A DNA stretch of 64,000 bases from Cryphonectria parasitica EP155 (Eukaryota; Ascomycota; Sordariomycetes; Diaporthales; Cryphonectriaceae), in NCBI RefSeq assembly GCF_011745365.1, contig NW_024468910.1, positions 1,950,068-2,014,067 of the forward strand. The letters run 5' to 3'. The notes under the pieces were generated by a model. That model worked only from the letters and a program-made list of their open reading frames with translations. It did not search any database and was not told the DNA's origin. The position numbers were made by a program, and so were the translations under genes. This document shows positions 36,709 to 46,208 of the stretch, in pieces. Each line of letters opens with the position of its first letter. Position 1 is the first letter of the stretch.

Positions 36709-37130
36709 TGTTATGACCCATCCGACATGCAGGTTACGAACCAGGACACCCGGCACAACCATCCGGAAGACAGGGAACGGATCCAACACCCTAGAGGATC
36801 AAAGGGAGCTTACATAAGCAAGGGTTAGGGTTACGGGATCAGTAAGGATCAGTGGCTGATCCAGCAGGAAACACAGCTAACGAGTCTGAAGAGCTGGATA
36901 TATAAGGATACGCTCATTACCACCAGATAGACCACTAGACATAGCTCTTCAGTCGTCAATCTAAGTATTCATTTGTTCTACACTTGAATAGCCCCAAAGG
37001 CAGTAAAGCACTTGCACAGATTACTCAGTTATCTTTCCGTATTCAGGGATTGATACTTTGATACCGCTCTTGTTAGCATAAACCCTTTGTATACTTCAGG
37101 ATCTTCGGATATTGCAGTGCATCATCACAT
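36709..37130 (+). repeat. Possible solo LTR
   Basis: Begins TGTTATGACCC, contains a TATATAAGGAT promoter-like motif near 36898 followed by T/C-rich leader sequence, and could end in CA near 37130. These are features of fungal Gypsy/Copia LTRs. No target duplication, second LTR or reverse-transcriptase fragment is visible, so both borders are provisional. Confidence 0.35.
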
Positions 37131-37562
37131 TCCTCTTGCTTAAAAGCAATATCCTTATTCCTAGTCTCCTTGCTGCGAACCAGATACAGAATACTATATT
37201 CTCAAACATTTTGCTATTTGCTTTTATTGCATTACAGAACCAATATTATCAAAATTCATTCCCATCCTTTGTCTTTATTGATCACAATCCTCACCTTGTC
37301 TGATAACCATATTGTCTTCCTCCAACCCAGCTCTGCTGCCTCCTATCTAACGTCGACCCTGTTCATAAATCTTTCGAGAATTGTGTTTCTTGCGAAGAGA
37401 GCCTGATGGCGGACTCTGCGAGTCTCTGTAGCGCTTAGAGGAGGTCTTGTGGCGACTGTAGCGTTCCGATATCGATGTTGAGGTGGGGCTTGGATTCGCT
37501 GGTCCAGCAGCAGCAAGTGCAGATAATATACTGTACTCCTAGCAATCGTGTCTTGCAGAAAA

Positions 37563-38636
37563 TTATGATCTTTCAATAGCTGGTACTGTGTAGTCAGCCT
37601 TGCAGTCGAAATTCTCGTTCGAGACGGAATTGGAGTTATCCCAGGGCTGTGTCTTGGCTATGGGCTCTTCCCGAGCAGCTGCAACCCGCGCTCGGTACGT
37701 AGCGTTGGCCTCCTCAATGAATGTGTTTCGCTGCTGCATCGCTAGGTCCCTCAGATTCCTGTATGCAGAAGCTCCCTGAACAAAGGTCTCACGTGTATCT
37801 GTTATGCCGAATGTTCTCAGCTGATTTATATAATACTGGAGTTGCTCTCCTGGTGCAGCGGGCGCAGTAGCATGGTAAGCGAACAGCTTGAGCTGGCCAT
37901 CATGGTAGGTTGAGCTGTAGGTATAAGCTTGTCTATCGTACACTAGCTCCTCCCGGCTATAGTTCTGCAGGCTATGCATAGCTCGGGTACCAACTGCTCC
38001 ATCATAGCAAGCCTGCTGCAATATTACCGCTGCTGATCCGTCCGGGCCCTTCGCTTCCATAAAGAAATTTGGCGCTATTAATCGATGTGTTGAAGTGGAA
38101 GGGATAATGTGATGTTGAAGCTCGCTGCGAACAGTCGGATGGAGTTGCTGGGGAATGGCGCCGAGAGCAATGTCTGGTCGAGGTGCTGCTATAGTCCCAT
38201 CGGTAAGTGGCTCGAGATTCCCAAAGACTATAGAGCTGGTAGATGGATAGTTGGCTTCTCGCGGACCAGCAATAGTTGGTACTATATATTTCATCACGTC
38301 GTTTTCGTCCTTGGCTTGATCATTGGTCTTGCAGAACGTTTTAAATGTGCTGTTAGAGAACGGCCCATCAATTGTCTAGCAATTCATTGTATGAATACTA
38401 AACTTAGAATTGTAATGATTCGGGATTTTTGGGAAAAGGCGCAGCAGAAATGCGTCATGATCGTAATGTGATACCGACGAAGGCGAGCCCGACGGGGGAG
38501 CATTCCGGCCAAGTTGAGAGAGAAATTTACCGAATACAAGGAGTAGCCGCACCTCAGGATCGCCAGGCGCTTGTATGACGTCAGGATAACTTACACGGAA
38601 GTAGGTCGTGGGTGGGTTGAAGGCTCTAGCCAGCAT
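37563..38636 (-). CDS. PD-(D/E)XK-like (DUF7924-type) protein, 5' end unresolved
   Basis: The main exon is 38375-37563 (acceptor CTAG at 38377-38376). It reads TIDGPFSNSTFKTFCKTNDQ, VMKYIVPTIAGPREANYP, LEPLTDGTIAAPRPDIALGA and then APNFFMEAKGPDGSAAV, whose E-x-K is the candidate nuclease motif. Further blocks are QQACYDGAVGTRAMHSLQNY, YTYSSTYHDGQLKLF and TFVQGASAYRNLRDLAMQQR. This block order recurs in a large fungal family resembling DUF7924/restriction-like folds. An upstream frame (38636-38376) may supply exon 1 (MLARAFNPPTTYF) with a GTAAGT donor, but the internal exon boundaries could not be fixed. No stop interrupts the main exon, unlike most genes nearby. It lies at the edge of the AT-rich block. 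Role unknown. Confidence 0.55.
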
Positions 38637-41058
38637 TGGCTAGGACACTCAGTGTGAGGTGGTCAGCTATTTATTACTCATAATATCCCGCAGGCCAACT
38701 GTCGTAAGTCGACCATGGCCGGACAATCCGCTCAGCTGCGTGTATCATCAATATACCTGAGCAGCACACCCCACGGCACACCCCACAGCTGCCTGTTGGC
38801 TTCTGCCGGCAGCTAATAAGCCATGAGTCCGGCGCCTGCGTTGCGGCAACGCGCTTACTCCTTGACTACCTGCTTCTACGCGAGCGAGGCGAGAACTAAG
38901 ACTGCCGATTCCACTTACGCGCTCAGTCCGGCTGTCTCTCCATAATATGCTAGGACTTGCCTTACATTACATATTTGTTGCATGTAGAGTTTGGGAGAGC
39001 TATAGCTGACACTCGATGAGTTTTACTTCTCAACTATATCATTTTTATTAGGATGTACTCCCAGCAATGTACATGTTATCTCTCTAGAAATTCAGAAGCA
39101 TTCCCACAAGAAAGATGCCATAGATTGTATCCCTACAAGTAGTTGCAACATCGAAATAGTCCAATATTATCTTTGCTAAAGCGTTACTAGCTATATCTGA
39201 GGATTATTGCAAACTGCACATTCTTCGCACTAGCCCTTGACTTCAGCCTCATATTTCCCACGGATCAAATCATGGCATTGCTGTAGCGATTAGACGAGGG
39301 GATAGGCTGGCGATGAAAGGCTGAACTCACAATATATATTTCGGAATGGTGATCATGAATTTTCAATTGAACGTGGATAACCGCATGAGATCCTGTTGGT
39401 GTAAAAAGTGCACTCAGTGGGGTGTCCCCAAAATACATTTACAACCAACTTCGAGTAATTTGGAAACCTGAGAGCGGCTTCAAGTGCCATCTTAGCGTCC
39501 ACTTCCAGCCCAGATTCACAAACTTCTCGACGGCGCTTTTAAATTTGTCCTCACCCTGAACTCCACCAAGGAACCCCAAGTAAGTCAAATCGGAATCAGA
39601 TGTTGTGGACATCGCATTTATTTTTCCAGAGCTAGTAATCCTGTAAGTGAGATGAGTGACGAGTAGAATAAATCGATCGTTTCTTTCAGCCCGATATACC
39701 TTTTCGCTCCCAGCTATTGTTCAGTATATCTCCCAGAATCTTAGCCAAGATTTCTATGTCCACATCAATGTCCTCTTTCACTTTTCCTTAACGTTCCCTT
39801 TAATATGATTCTTTAAGACAAGCAAACATAGCCAATAGACGTGCTAAGAACCAATCATCTAAATTCATTTTCCCGATTGCAGGGACTAGCTCACCTTTCC
39901 AGCGCATATGAATTACGTTTTCTGCCAATGTTTTAAGCATAAGCAGTATTGCTTCTATCACTATATTATCATATAACATTTAACGCAATGACTCCTAAGG
40001 CCTCTAAGAGCCTCAAATAAATAGTGATCCAAAAGGGCTAGGTAGTTTTCTCTTTTATCGATCTATTCAATCCTGATAAAGCCGATCTTGCTCTCTGCTC
40101 TATACGCTGCTAGACCTCACCTAACAAAACTTGTCCAGTACTGCGCTCAACGAACGCCAGATTATGAATTGCAGGTTTACGATTCAGACGCACGAGAAAG
40201 CGGGGCATCCGGTTTATGACGATCCCTTCACTTAGGATGTTGAACGCGTCGTAAAGGAGCTCTGCACCGCAAGCTATACTTGGAACCCAATACCCCGCTC
40301 TTCTTGAAGGTTACAAGGTGTATTATGTGGATCGAAGGGGATAGATAGTTGGATAAGGCATGTATAACACTGGCTTCTGTAATACATGTTCTAATATTAA
40401 CCTTCAGAATTTCTCGTTAAAAAAATCAATCAGAGTCATGCGGTCCACTTGAATTCCTTGGTTCAATTACTGGCTAAATAATGCAATATTCCCGTCAAAT
40501 TAATTAAATTTTTCCAGCTATACTCGCTAGACGCGAGGAAGCATCCTCGTGAGGATACTATCAGGTGGAAACGGTGCAAAGGCAATGTGACGAGGTCTTT
40601 TCTCTCTTTCAGGGCATACAACCAAAAATGACATTGAGGCCTAAGAAACTAAGTTCTGCTGGCTGGCCTGGCTGGCCGGCCCTAGGCCTTGCTGGCACAA
40701 TTGGCCCTGACAAACCCCCCCCCCCCCTTTGACTTATTTTATAGCAGCAGTTACAGTATCTCTTCCGGGAATCAGGCCACATGTGATCATCCGCGACCTT
40801 AAAGAAAGGCTGGTATACTTTATGGAGGATATGATAACTGCCATCAGGATCTGAAACCTTCCCAGAACAGATCTTGATATAATTGAATGTTTTTTGGATG
40901 CGCGTTGTTGCGATTCGTTGAGTCGAATGCTCGATGCTCAGAACGAAGAACGAGTGTCCGGGGACGATAGTCGGATACCTGCCAAGAAAGCAGGAGGCTC
41001 AGGTATCTAGCTAATATTTGCAGAAGCTAGGAAATTTTTAAGAGGAGAGTTGCGAAGG
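38637..41058. other. AT-rich, gene-free relic DNA
   Basis: 2.4 kb with no ORF over 60 codons, one of the most ORF-poor parts of the window, as expected for heavily mutated old repeats. A C run lies at about 40717-40727. Faint minus-strand coding similarity around 39250-39600 is broken by stops and could not be assigned. Confidence 0.5.
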
Positions 41059-41263
41059 CCACACGAGCACAAGAGCAGGGTGAAAAACCTGTTCTAGATC
41101 TGTTCAGAGGGTTCAAAATCGAAAAGAGAAGGGAAGATTATCTATTGTTACTATCTGTTCGAAAAAGAAGAAAAAAAGTAGATAGTACCCGCATAGTATG
41201 AGAACTCGCGACCCACTTCACTCTTACGTCCCGAGGACCACCACACTGGCCACCACAACAATA
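41059..41263 (-). repeat. 205-bp repeat, left copy (LTR-like)
   Basis: On the minus strand this matches 57001-57205 on the plus strand at roughly three-quarters identity over the whole 205 bases. The first 29 bases are identical, as are blocks TTTTCGATTTTGAA, ACAGGTTTTTCAC and TTGTGCTCGT. It starts about 100 bases downstream of the kinase stop codon at 41366. It may be a solo LTR or the end of a larger element. Confidence 0.75.
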
Positions 41264-41365
41264 CGTTATGATTACTTCGCAGCAGCCATATCCTGTGAGT
41301 CTGACTGTTCTCCGCAGCTATATAGACTATTATCATTTCCAGTCAGCTGGGAGTAGTCACTCCTT

Positions 41366-42105
41366 TTAGCTGTCGCATATATCCGATGTCCATCGCCGTG
41401 TCTGCTGCGCAAGTTCTCTCCTGGTGATCCGTTGGCTCTCACTCAGCTCCAACATCTTGCTGATATATACTTCAAGCTCGACTCCTTCTCTGTATTTTTG
41501 CGAAGACCTAGCCTGCAGATCGCACTGCAGTCGTTCAACCTCTTCAAGCCACTGATCCATCTGTCCCTCTGCCCGAGAATCGGTATGATATTGGGCTAGT
41601 TGCCACGCCGGGAATTGGGGCTGCTTCTCTGGCAGCATTATATACTTTATCAGATAGAGCATAGAAATGCCAAGTGCCCAAATATCTGCCGGATATCCTC
41701 TGCGTCCAACTCGGTATTCTGGGGGAACATACCAAGGCGTACCCCCTCTAACTATAGATCCGGGCTCCTGAGCTAGACCAAAGTCAATAAGGATTGCACC
41801 TCTTCTGCATAATGCAGTATCTCTGCCGTAGAGGATATTGCCTGGCTTGATATCGTTATGAAGAATGCTCTTGTTCTCCAGGTAGAGCAGAGCGCTCGAG
41901 ATATCTGCGAGAATACGACATGCATCGGCATGGTTCCCTCTGAATAACCCTGTCTTGGTACACCAGGCGGAGCTGCTGAGATCCGATAGATCTTTGAACT
42001 CAATATACAGGGTATGTAATCGCGCGTCATAGCCCAGGAGATGAGCGATCCGGGGCTGTCTCTTATTAGCAACTGGCTAGCAACTGGCTTCCTGTGTTAA
42101 GAGGC

Positions 42106-42149
<44 letters not shown>

Positions 42150-43429
42150 GGCTGGCTTACATGGTCGAGATGACGATGCTGTTTGAACTCAGCATACCAC
42201 CTCAGGGCAGCACTGCGTATCCCCGCTTCTCTGCATTCTTCAGCATGTATCCCTTGTGGTTGTGTAATGATCTTGACCACAACAGCCTTTGTGCTGGTCA
42301 GATTGCTATTCAGAATAGCTTTGAAGGTATAGGCGCAGTGCGATCGGCGCTCCCATCTAGAATACAGATAGGCAAGACGATATCCCACCTCATCTGCATT
42401 CTCATCTCGTACCATAAGCGTTTGACCCTCACTAGGCTTATACGCGAGCCAAGCCTGGTCATCCAGAGAATATGCTATACAAGCTACCTCTCCTTCTGGC
42501 AATGACGATGGTGTTACAGAAGGCATCAACAAGAGAAGCGGCTCAGGCGCGCGCCTTCTCTTGGTAGCCGGCAGCATAATCTCTCCAGAGCTTCTCTTCC
42601 CCAGTATCCTCCCCTCCTGGATTTCGACTGAGTACTGGCGAGGCCATAGCTGAAACTCCAAGCTGTGCTGAGCTGTCCAGACCTTCCAAGTACCTGGCAC
42701 GAGAGTAGTATATCCTTTGGCTAAGAGCTTTGATGAGAATTCTGAATCTGATACGCACTGTATCTCAACAGGGCCTGGACCATTGCGTAGGATTATATCA
42801 TCGCAGTTCGGGATATAGAAGAACTCGCACTGGATGCTGCCAGCTGTCAAGGAGAACATAGGTTCACTCCTGCTTTGTATGCAGCCCAAGAGATTAAGCC
42901 AGAGCGGCTGCTCTTCAGATCCAGGCCTCGAGAGCATTGTAACCTCCTGCTGTCCGGCTTGGTCAATCTGGATGGCCAGATCCCGGGGCTGTCTGAAGAC
43001 AACCCTGATCCGCGGGTCCCAGCGCAGGGCCAGCTGGTCCAGAGAAACTTCCGCAGGCTGATGCTCGCCGCCCTGCTGGGAGCCGTGGGCTCTGTCTCGC
43101 ACAGAGCTATCGGAGCCCTCGATAGGGTCAGGGTGGAATTCTTCCGGGGCTGTGAAGAAATCTTGTTGCTCCGAGACAGAGACCTGTGCCAGCTGGGTGC
43201 TGTCCTTGTCCTCCGGATGGTCCGGCTCGGGTTGGACAGGTGGTTGTCCGCCTGTGTACTCGGCGATCCTGGCGGCGAGGGAGCTGCTGGAAGAGAAGGG
43301 TTGTGTGCTCTCCCAGTTCTGTCCCGCATCTTGTTGTCCGCCCGTGTACTCGGCGAGCCTGGCTGCATGGGAGCTTGAAGAGAATGGTTGCGTGCTCTCT
43401 AGGCTCTCCTGCGGGTTCGAAATCGTCAT
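41366..43429 (-). CDS. Divergent protein kinase, intact
   Basis: Exon 1 is 43429-42161 and exon 2 is 42055-41366, phase 0, 652 residues with no stop. The intron carries a long GA/CT microsatellite next to its acceptor. The N-terminus has a tandem duplication of about 32 residues (two copies of STQPFSSSS..AAR.AEYTGGQ). A beta-rich region follows, ending EFQLWPRQYSVEIQEG, possibly FHA-like (inference). The kinase domain shows the VAIK-equivalent AVVVKI, HLDHPRIAHLLGYDARLHTL across the splice, the catalytic loop ILHNDIKPGNIL with Asn in place of the HRD Arg (D491, K493, N496), DFG at 514, GGTPWYVPPEY and DIWALG. All catalytic residues are present. It belongs to a fungal expansion found in accessory regions; targets unknown. 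It lies between a repeat and the Mutator-like element and is the best-preserved kinase of the block. Confidence 0.8.
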
Positions 43430-43605
43430 GATGGCTTATCTGGCGAGGCGAGAAGACGTGCGTGTCCTGAAAACAGAATTGAGGAGGATGACTTGCAGCA
43501 AAGTCTTTTGTTCAAGTACTCGATACATCTTGAAGACGAGAAGAGAAAGCGGACAACTCTTGTACGATTAGGAGAAATCAACCCCCCCCCCCCCCCCAGC
43601 ACTAT

Positions 43606-43745
43606 GTTCCGGTTCAGCGGCAGACAAACCGAGGCAGTAAATTAGGTTTGGTTTGCTGCACTGACAACACAGCACGGCAAGGCCCAGGGACCAGCCCATT
43701 ATTTATTGCCAGGCTACAAGCGATTAGGAGAAATCAACCCCCCCC
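43606..43745 (+). repeat. Left terminal inverted repeat of MULE
   Basis: Bases 43606-43705 match the complement of 49177-49276 with only a few differences, and a further block CGATTAGGAGAAATCAACCC at 43721-43740 matches 49157-49176. The left copy has a 15-base insertion between the two blocks. The same block also occurs just outside, near 43565-43582, next to a C run, so the left end is partly duplicated and its exact terminus is uncertain. Confidence 0.85.
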
Positions 43746-43941
43746 CTCGAGAGATCAACCCCCCCAGCACTATGCCGGATTTGGCAGGGTTTTGCACACA
43801 GGGCGCACACTGTAATCAATAACAGAGACGTTGTAAACTGCGCATGCAGCCTAATCACAAGCGCACTGCATGTGCTCACATATATTTGGTGAGAACATGT
43901 AGCGTACTCATGACACCCCTGCGTACATACATACACGCAGC

Positions 43942-43976
43942 CTCAACACGAGCACATGCAGTGCGCTCGTGTTGAG
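43942..43976. repeat. Perfect palindrome, 12-base arms
   Basis: CTCAACACGAGC at 43942-43953 is the exact complement of GCTCGTGTTGAG at 43965-43976, with an 11-base loop containing GCATGTGC-type core sequence. A looser related inverted repeat lies just before it (about 43860-43909). Both share the ACTGCATGTGCTCAC motif with the palindromes at 45.97, 46.1 and 47.2 kb. Confidence 0.85.
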
Positions 43977-44265
43977 ACTATGTTACAAATTGATTTACAT
44001 TGTAAGATGTATCTATCGAGAGTTATCTATTGCTCTGAATGTCAAGTTGCTTGGCTTTGGCTGTGATGGACAAATGGCGCTAGTTGTAACATAAGCACAC
44101 GTCATACGCTTCAATGGTTTGTAAATATTTACTTCAAGCGCGCGCTATACCGCGTCTGCGCTTACGATTTTTCTTTCTTCACCAACAGACATCATCAACA
44201 GGGCAGTATTTCCTCAACACCACAACACTTTTTTTAACCTGCTGATCAATTGTCTAGGATTCAAG

Positions 44266-45702
44266 ATGGCCTCGGACTCTGTTACGCCTTCCTCGTCTCT
44301 CAACGCCACCGCGGCTGCAGCTCCTGCTGCTTCGCGGTCATCTCCCACTGCGTGGGAGTATGTTAAGACGGTTGTGCCAGAGTACAGGACTGCGCCAGAG
44401 TTTCGGGGCGAGGAGCCCACCGGTATATTCGAGAGGCTTGGCTCGCTGCCAGCTGTTAATAGCCTTGTTCCAAATCCTCATCGCGCGATCCTCGAGCGGG
44501 AGGCTGGTCAGGTCTTTGACCTGGGCCGTACTGGTGGTCGCTCCAGATTCAACATCAACCTGAAGGCTATCCTTGTCCAAGCCTCAGGTATTGCCTCAGC
44601 CTCACCAGCTGAGGCATGCGACAACTGTCGCAATCTGCGTGGCCTCTGGCAAGGATGTGTTCGGGCTCCTGTGTCTGAACCCAACGCGCTTCCTCATGGG
44701 GCTTGTGGCAATTGTGCATATAATAGCCATTCACGATCTTGTATTACAGGACCTGTGATTGGCTATACTGCTCCGCCTGTATTCCATACAGCGCCTCCTG
44801 CCCCCTCTGTAGCTTCGCAGCCTGCTCAATCGGCGGCTGCTCTGTCTATGCCTGCGCCTGGGCCTGCTTCCAATGCCGTGCTCGCAGCTGCTCCTGTTGT
44901 GTCTGCTTCAGCAGATACAGCGGCGGTTCCTCCTGCTGTGGTGGAAGCAGATGCTGGTCCTGTGGCAGCTGCGGATCACACAGCTGCGGATTCCTCAGGC
45001 AGGTTGTTACTGGGCAATTCTGCAGGTATAGAAGACGAGCAGCCATTCCTACCTTTTGAGTCGGTGGGTTCATCTGACCATGGGGACAATATACAAGAAC
45101 CAGAGGGCGGATGGTCACCTGAGGCTGATATGGGATGGAGTTGGGAGGGCGACGTCGTGGAGGAGGAGGCTGTCGATGAGGCAGTCGGGGAGATCGTCGA
45201 GGGGATTGTTGACGAGGCTGTCGCGGAGGAGGACGCGGTCGAGGAGGAGGAGGTCGAGGTCGTGGAGGAGAGTGCCCATCCGCCCCAGGACCCAGAGGGA
45301 GGCTCTCGGAAGCGTAAACTCCCAATCCACAAGTTGGATGGCATGGGCTAGAAGCTTGTGCCTGAAGACGATATGGAAAGGGAGGAAGACGATGACGCGG
45401 ATGATGAGTATTCGCGATGCCAAGAAGAGGTCTGGAGGCAGCGGCATCAGAGGATGATGCGCTGCTTTCGGGCCCATGAACCAGCTCCCTTTATTCAGCC
45501 TGGCTCGGTCAGGTCTTTTGAGCAAGGGGAGCGAAGATATGCAAGAGCCTCTGCCGTGTTTGGGCAGGAGATTGCTCCTCGCCCTCCTCGGCTAATTGAC
45601 TCGATGCGAGACGAAGAAGAGTTTATGGCAATAGACCTTCCTTCAGACTCACCACCTCGCAAGCGATTGAAAAAGGCATGCAAGAAAAACGATGAAGGCT
45701 AG
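44266..45702 (+). pseudogene. DUF3716 protein gene interrupted by one TAG
   Basis: A single frame runs from ATG 44266 to the stop at 45700-45702. The only interruption is TAG at 45349-45351, where CAG would restore the frame, so the intact product would be about 478 residues. The N-terminal third carries the zinc-binding DUF3716 pattern: ACDNCRNLRGLWQGCV, then GACGNCAYNSHSRSC. A Pro/Ala/Val-rich linker and an acidic Glu/Val repeat follow, then after the stop an acidic to basic tail ending RKRLKKACKKNDEG. DUF3716 is a fungal domain of unknown function with paired Cys knuckles. The gene lies inside the Mutator-like element and converges on its transposase, so it is a passenger. The truncated 361-residue form could still be made, with the domain intact. 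Confidence 0.75.
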
Positions 45703-46208
45703 TCGCGGGCTTCAACAGTATTAGACCAGGCCCTGCATCTTGGGTATGATCCCACTGTTTAGGGGCAAGGCCTGGTCCAGCGTGTGTTTTCTCTATTTCC
45801 TTTTGTTTTCTTCATTTAATAGTAATATGTAGTTCCCGTGAAGGCGCTAAGTGGCGTGCGATCAAGTGGGACCGTCAAGTGTCGGTCATTGCGATGTTTC
45901 CTTGAAGGAAGCACATGAAGACTGATTATCTTAGTTGACCATATGAAGAGAGATTACTATTATTGTGCAAGCTGACTTGATGTGACTGCGCACATTGCAT
46001 GTGCCTACGTATTATATGTGGGCACATGCAATGTGCGCAGTTACATCAAGTCAACCTACTCAAGATCAGCATGAGGAGAAATTACTATTATTGTGCGAGT
46101 TGACTTGAGGTGACTGCGCATACTACATGTGCCTACATACAATACGTGGGCACATGCAGTATGCGCAGTCACCTCAAGTCAATCTACTCGAGAAGAACTG
46201 CAATACAC
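45703..46208. repeat. Tandem duplicated palindromes between the MULE genes
   Basis: Two units of about 107 bp, each beginning ATTACTATTATTGTGC, each contain a long near-perfect palindrome. The arms are 45973-46005/46021-46053 and 46100-46133/46149-46182, with one mismatch each. The sequence of the second pair differs from the first in both arms together, so pairing is kept. They lie between the stop codons of the two convergent genes of the element. Confidence 0.9.

Noticed and set aside
36820..36840. Telomere-like GGGTTAGGGTTACGGG
   Set aside because: Only about two repeat units inside the LTR-like segment; not an interstitial telomere array.
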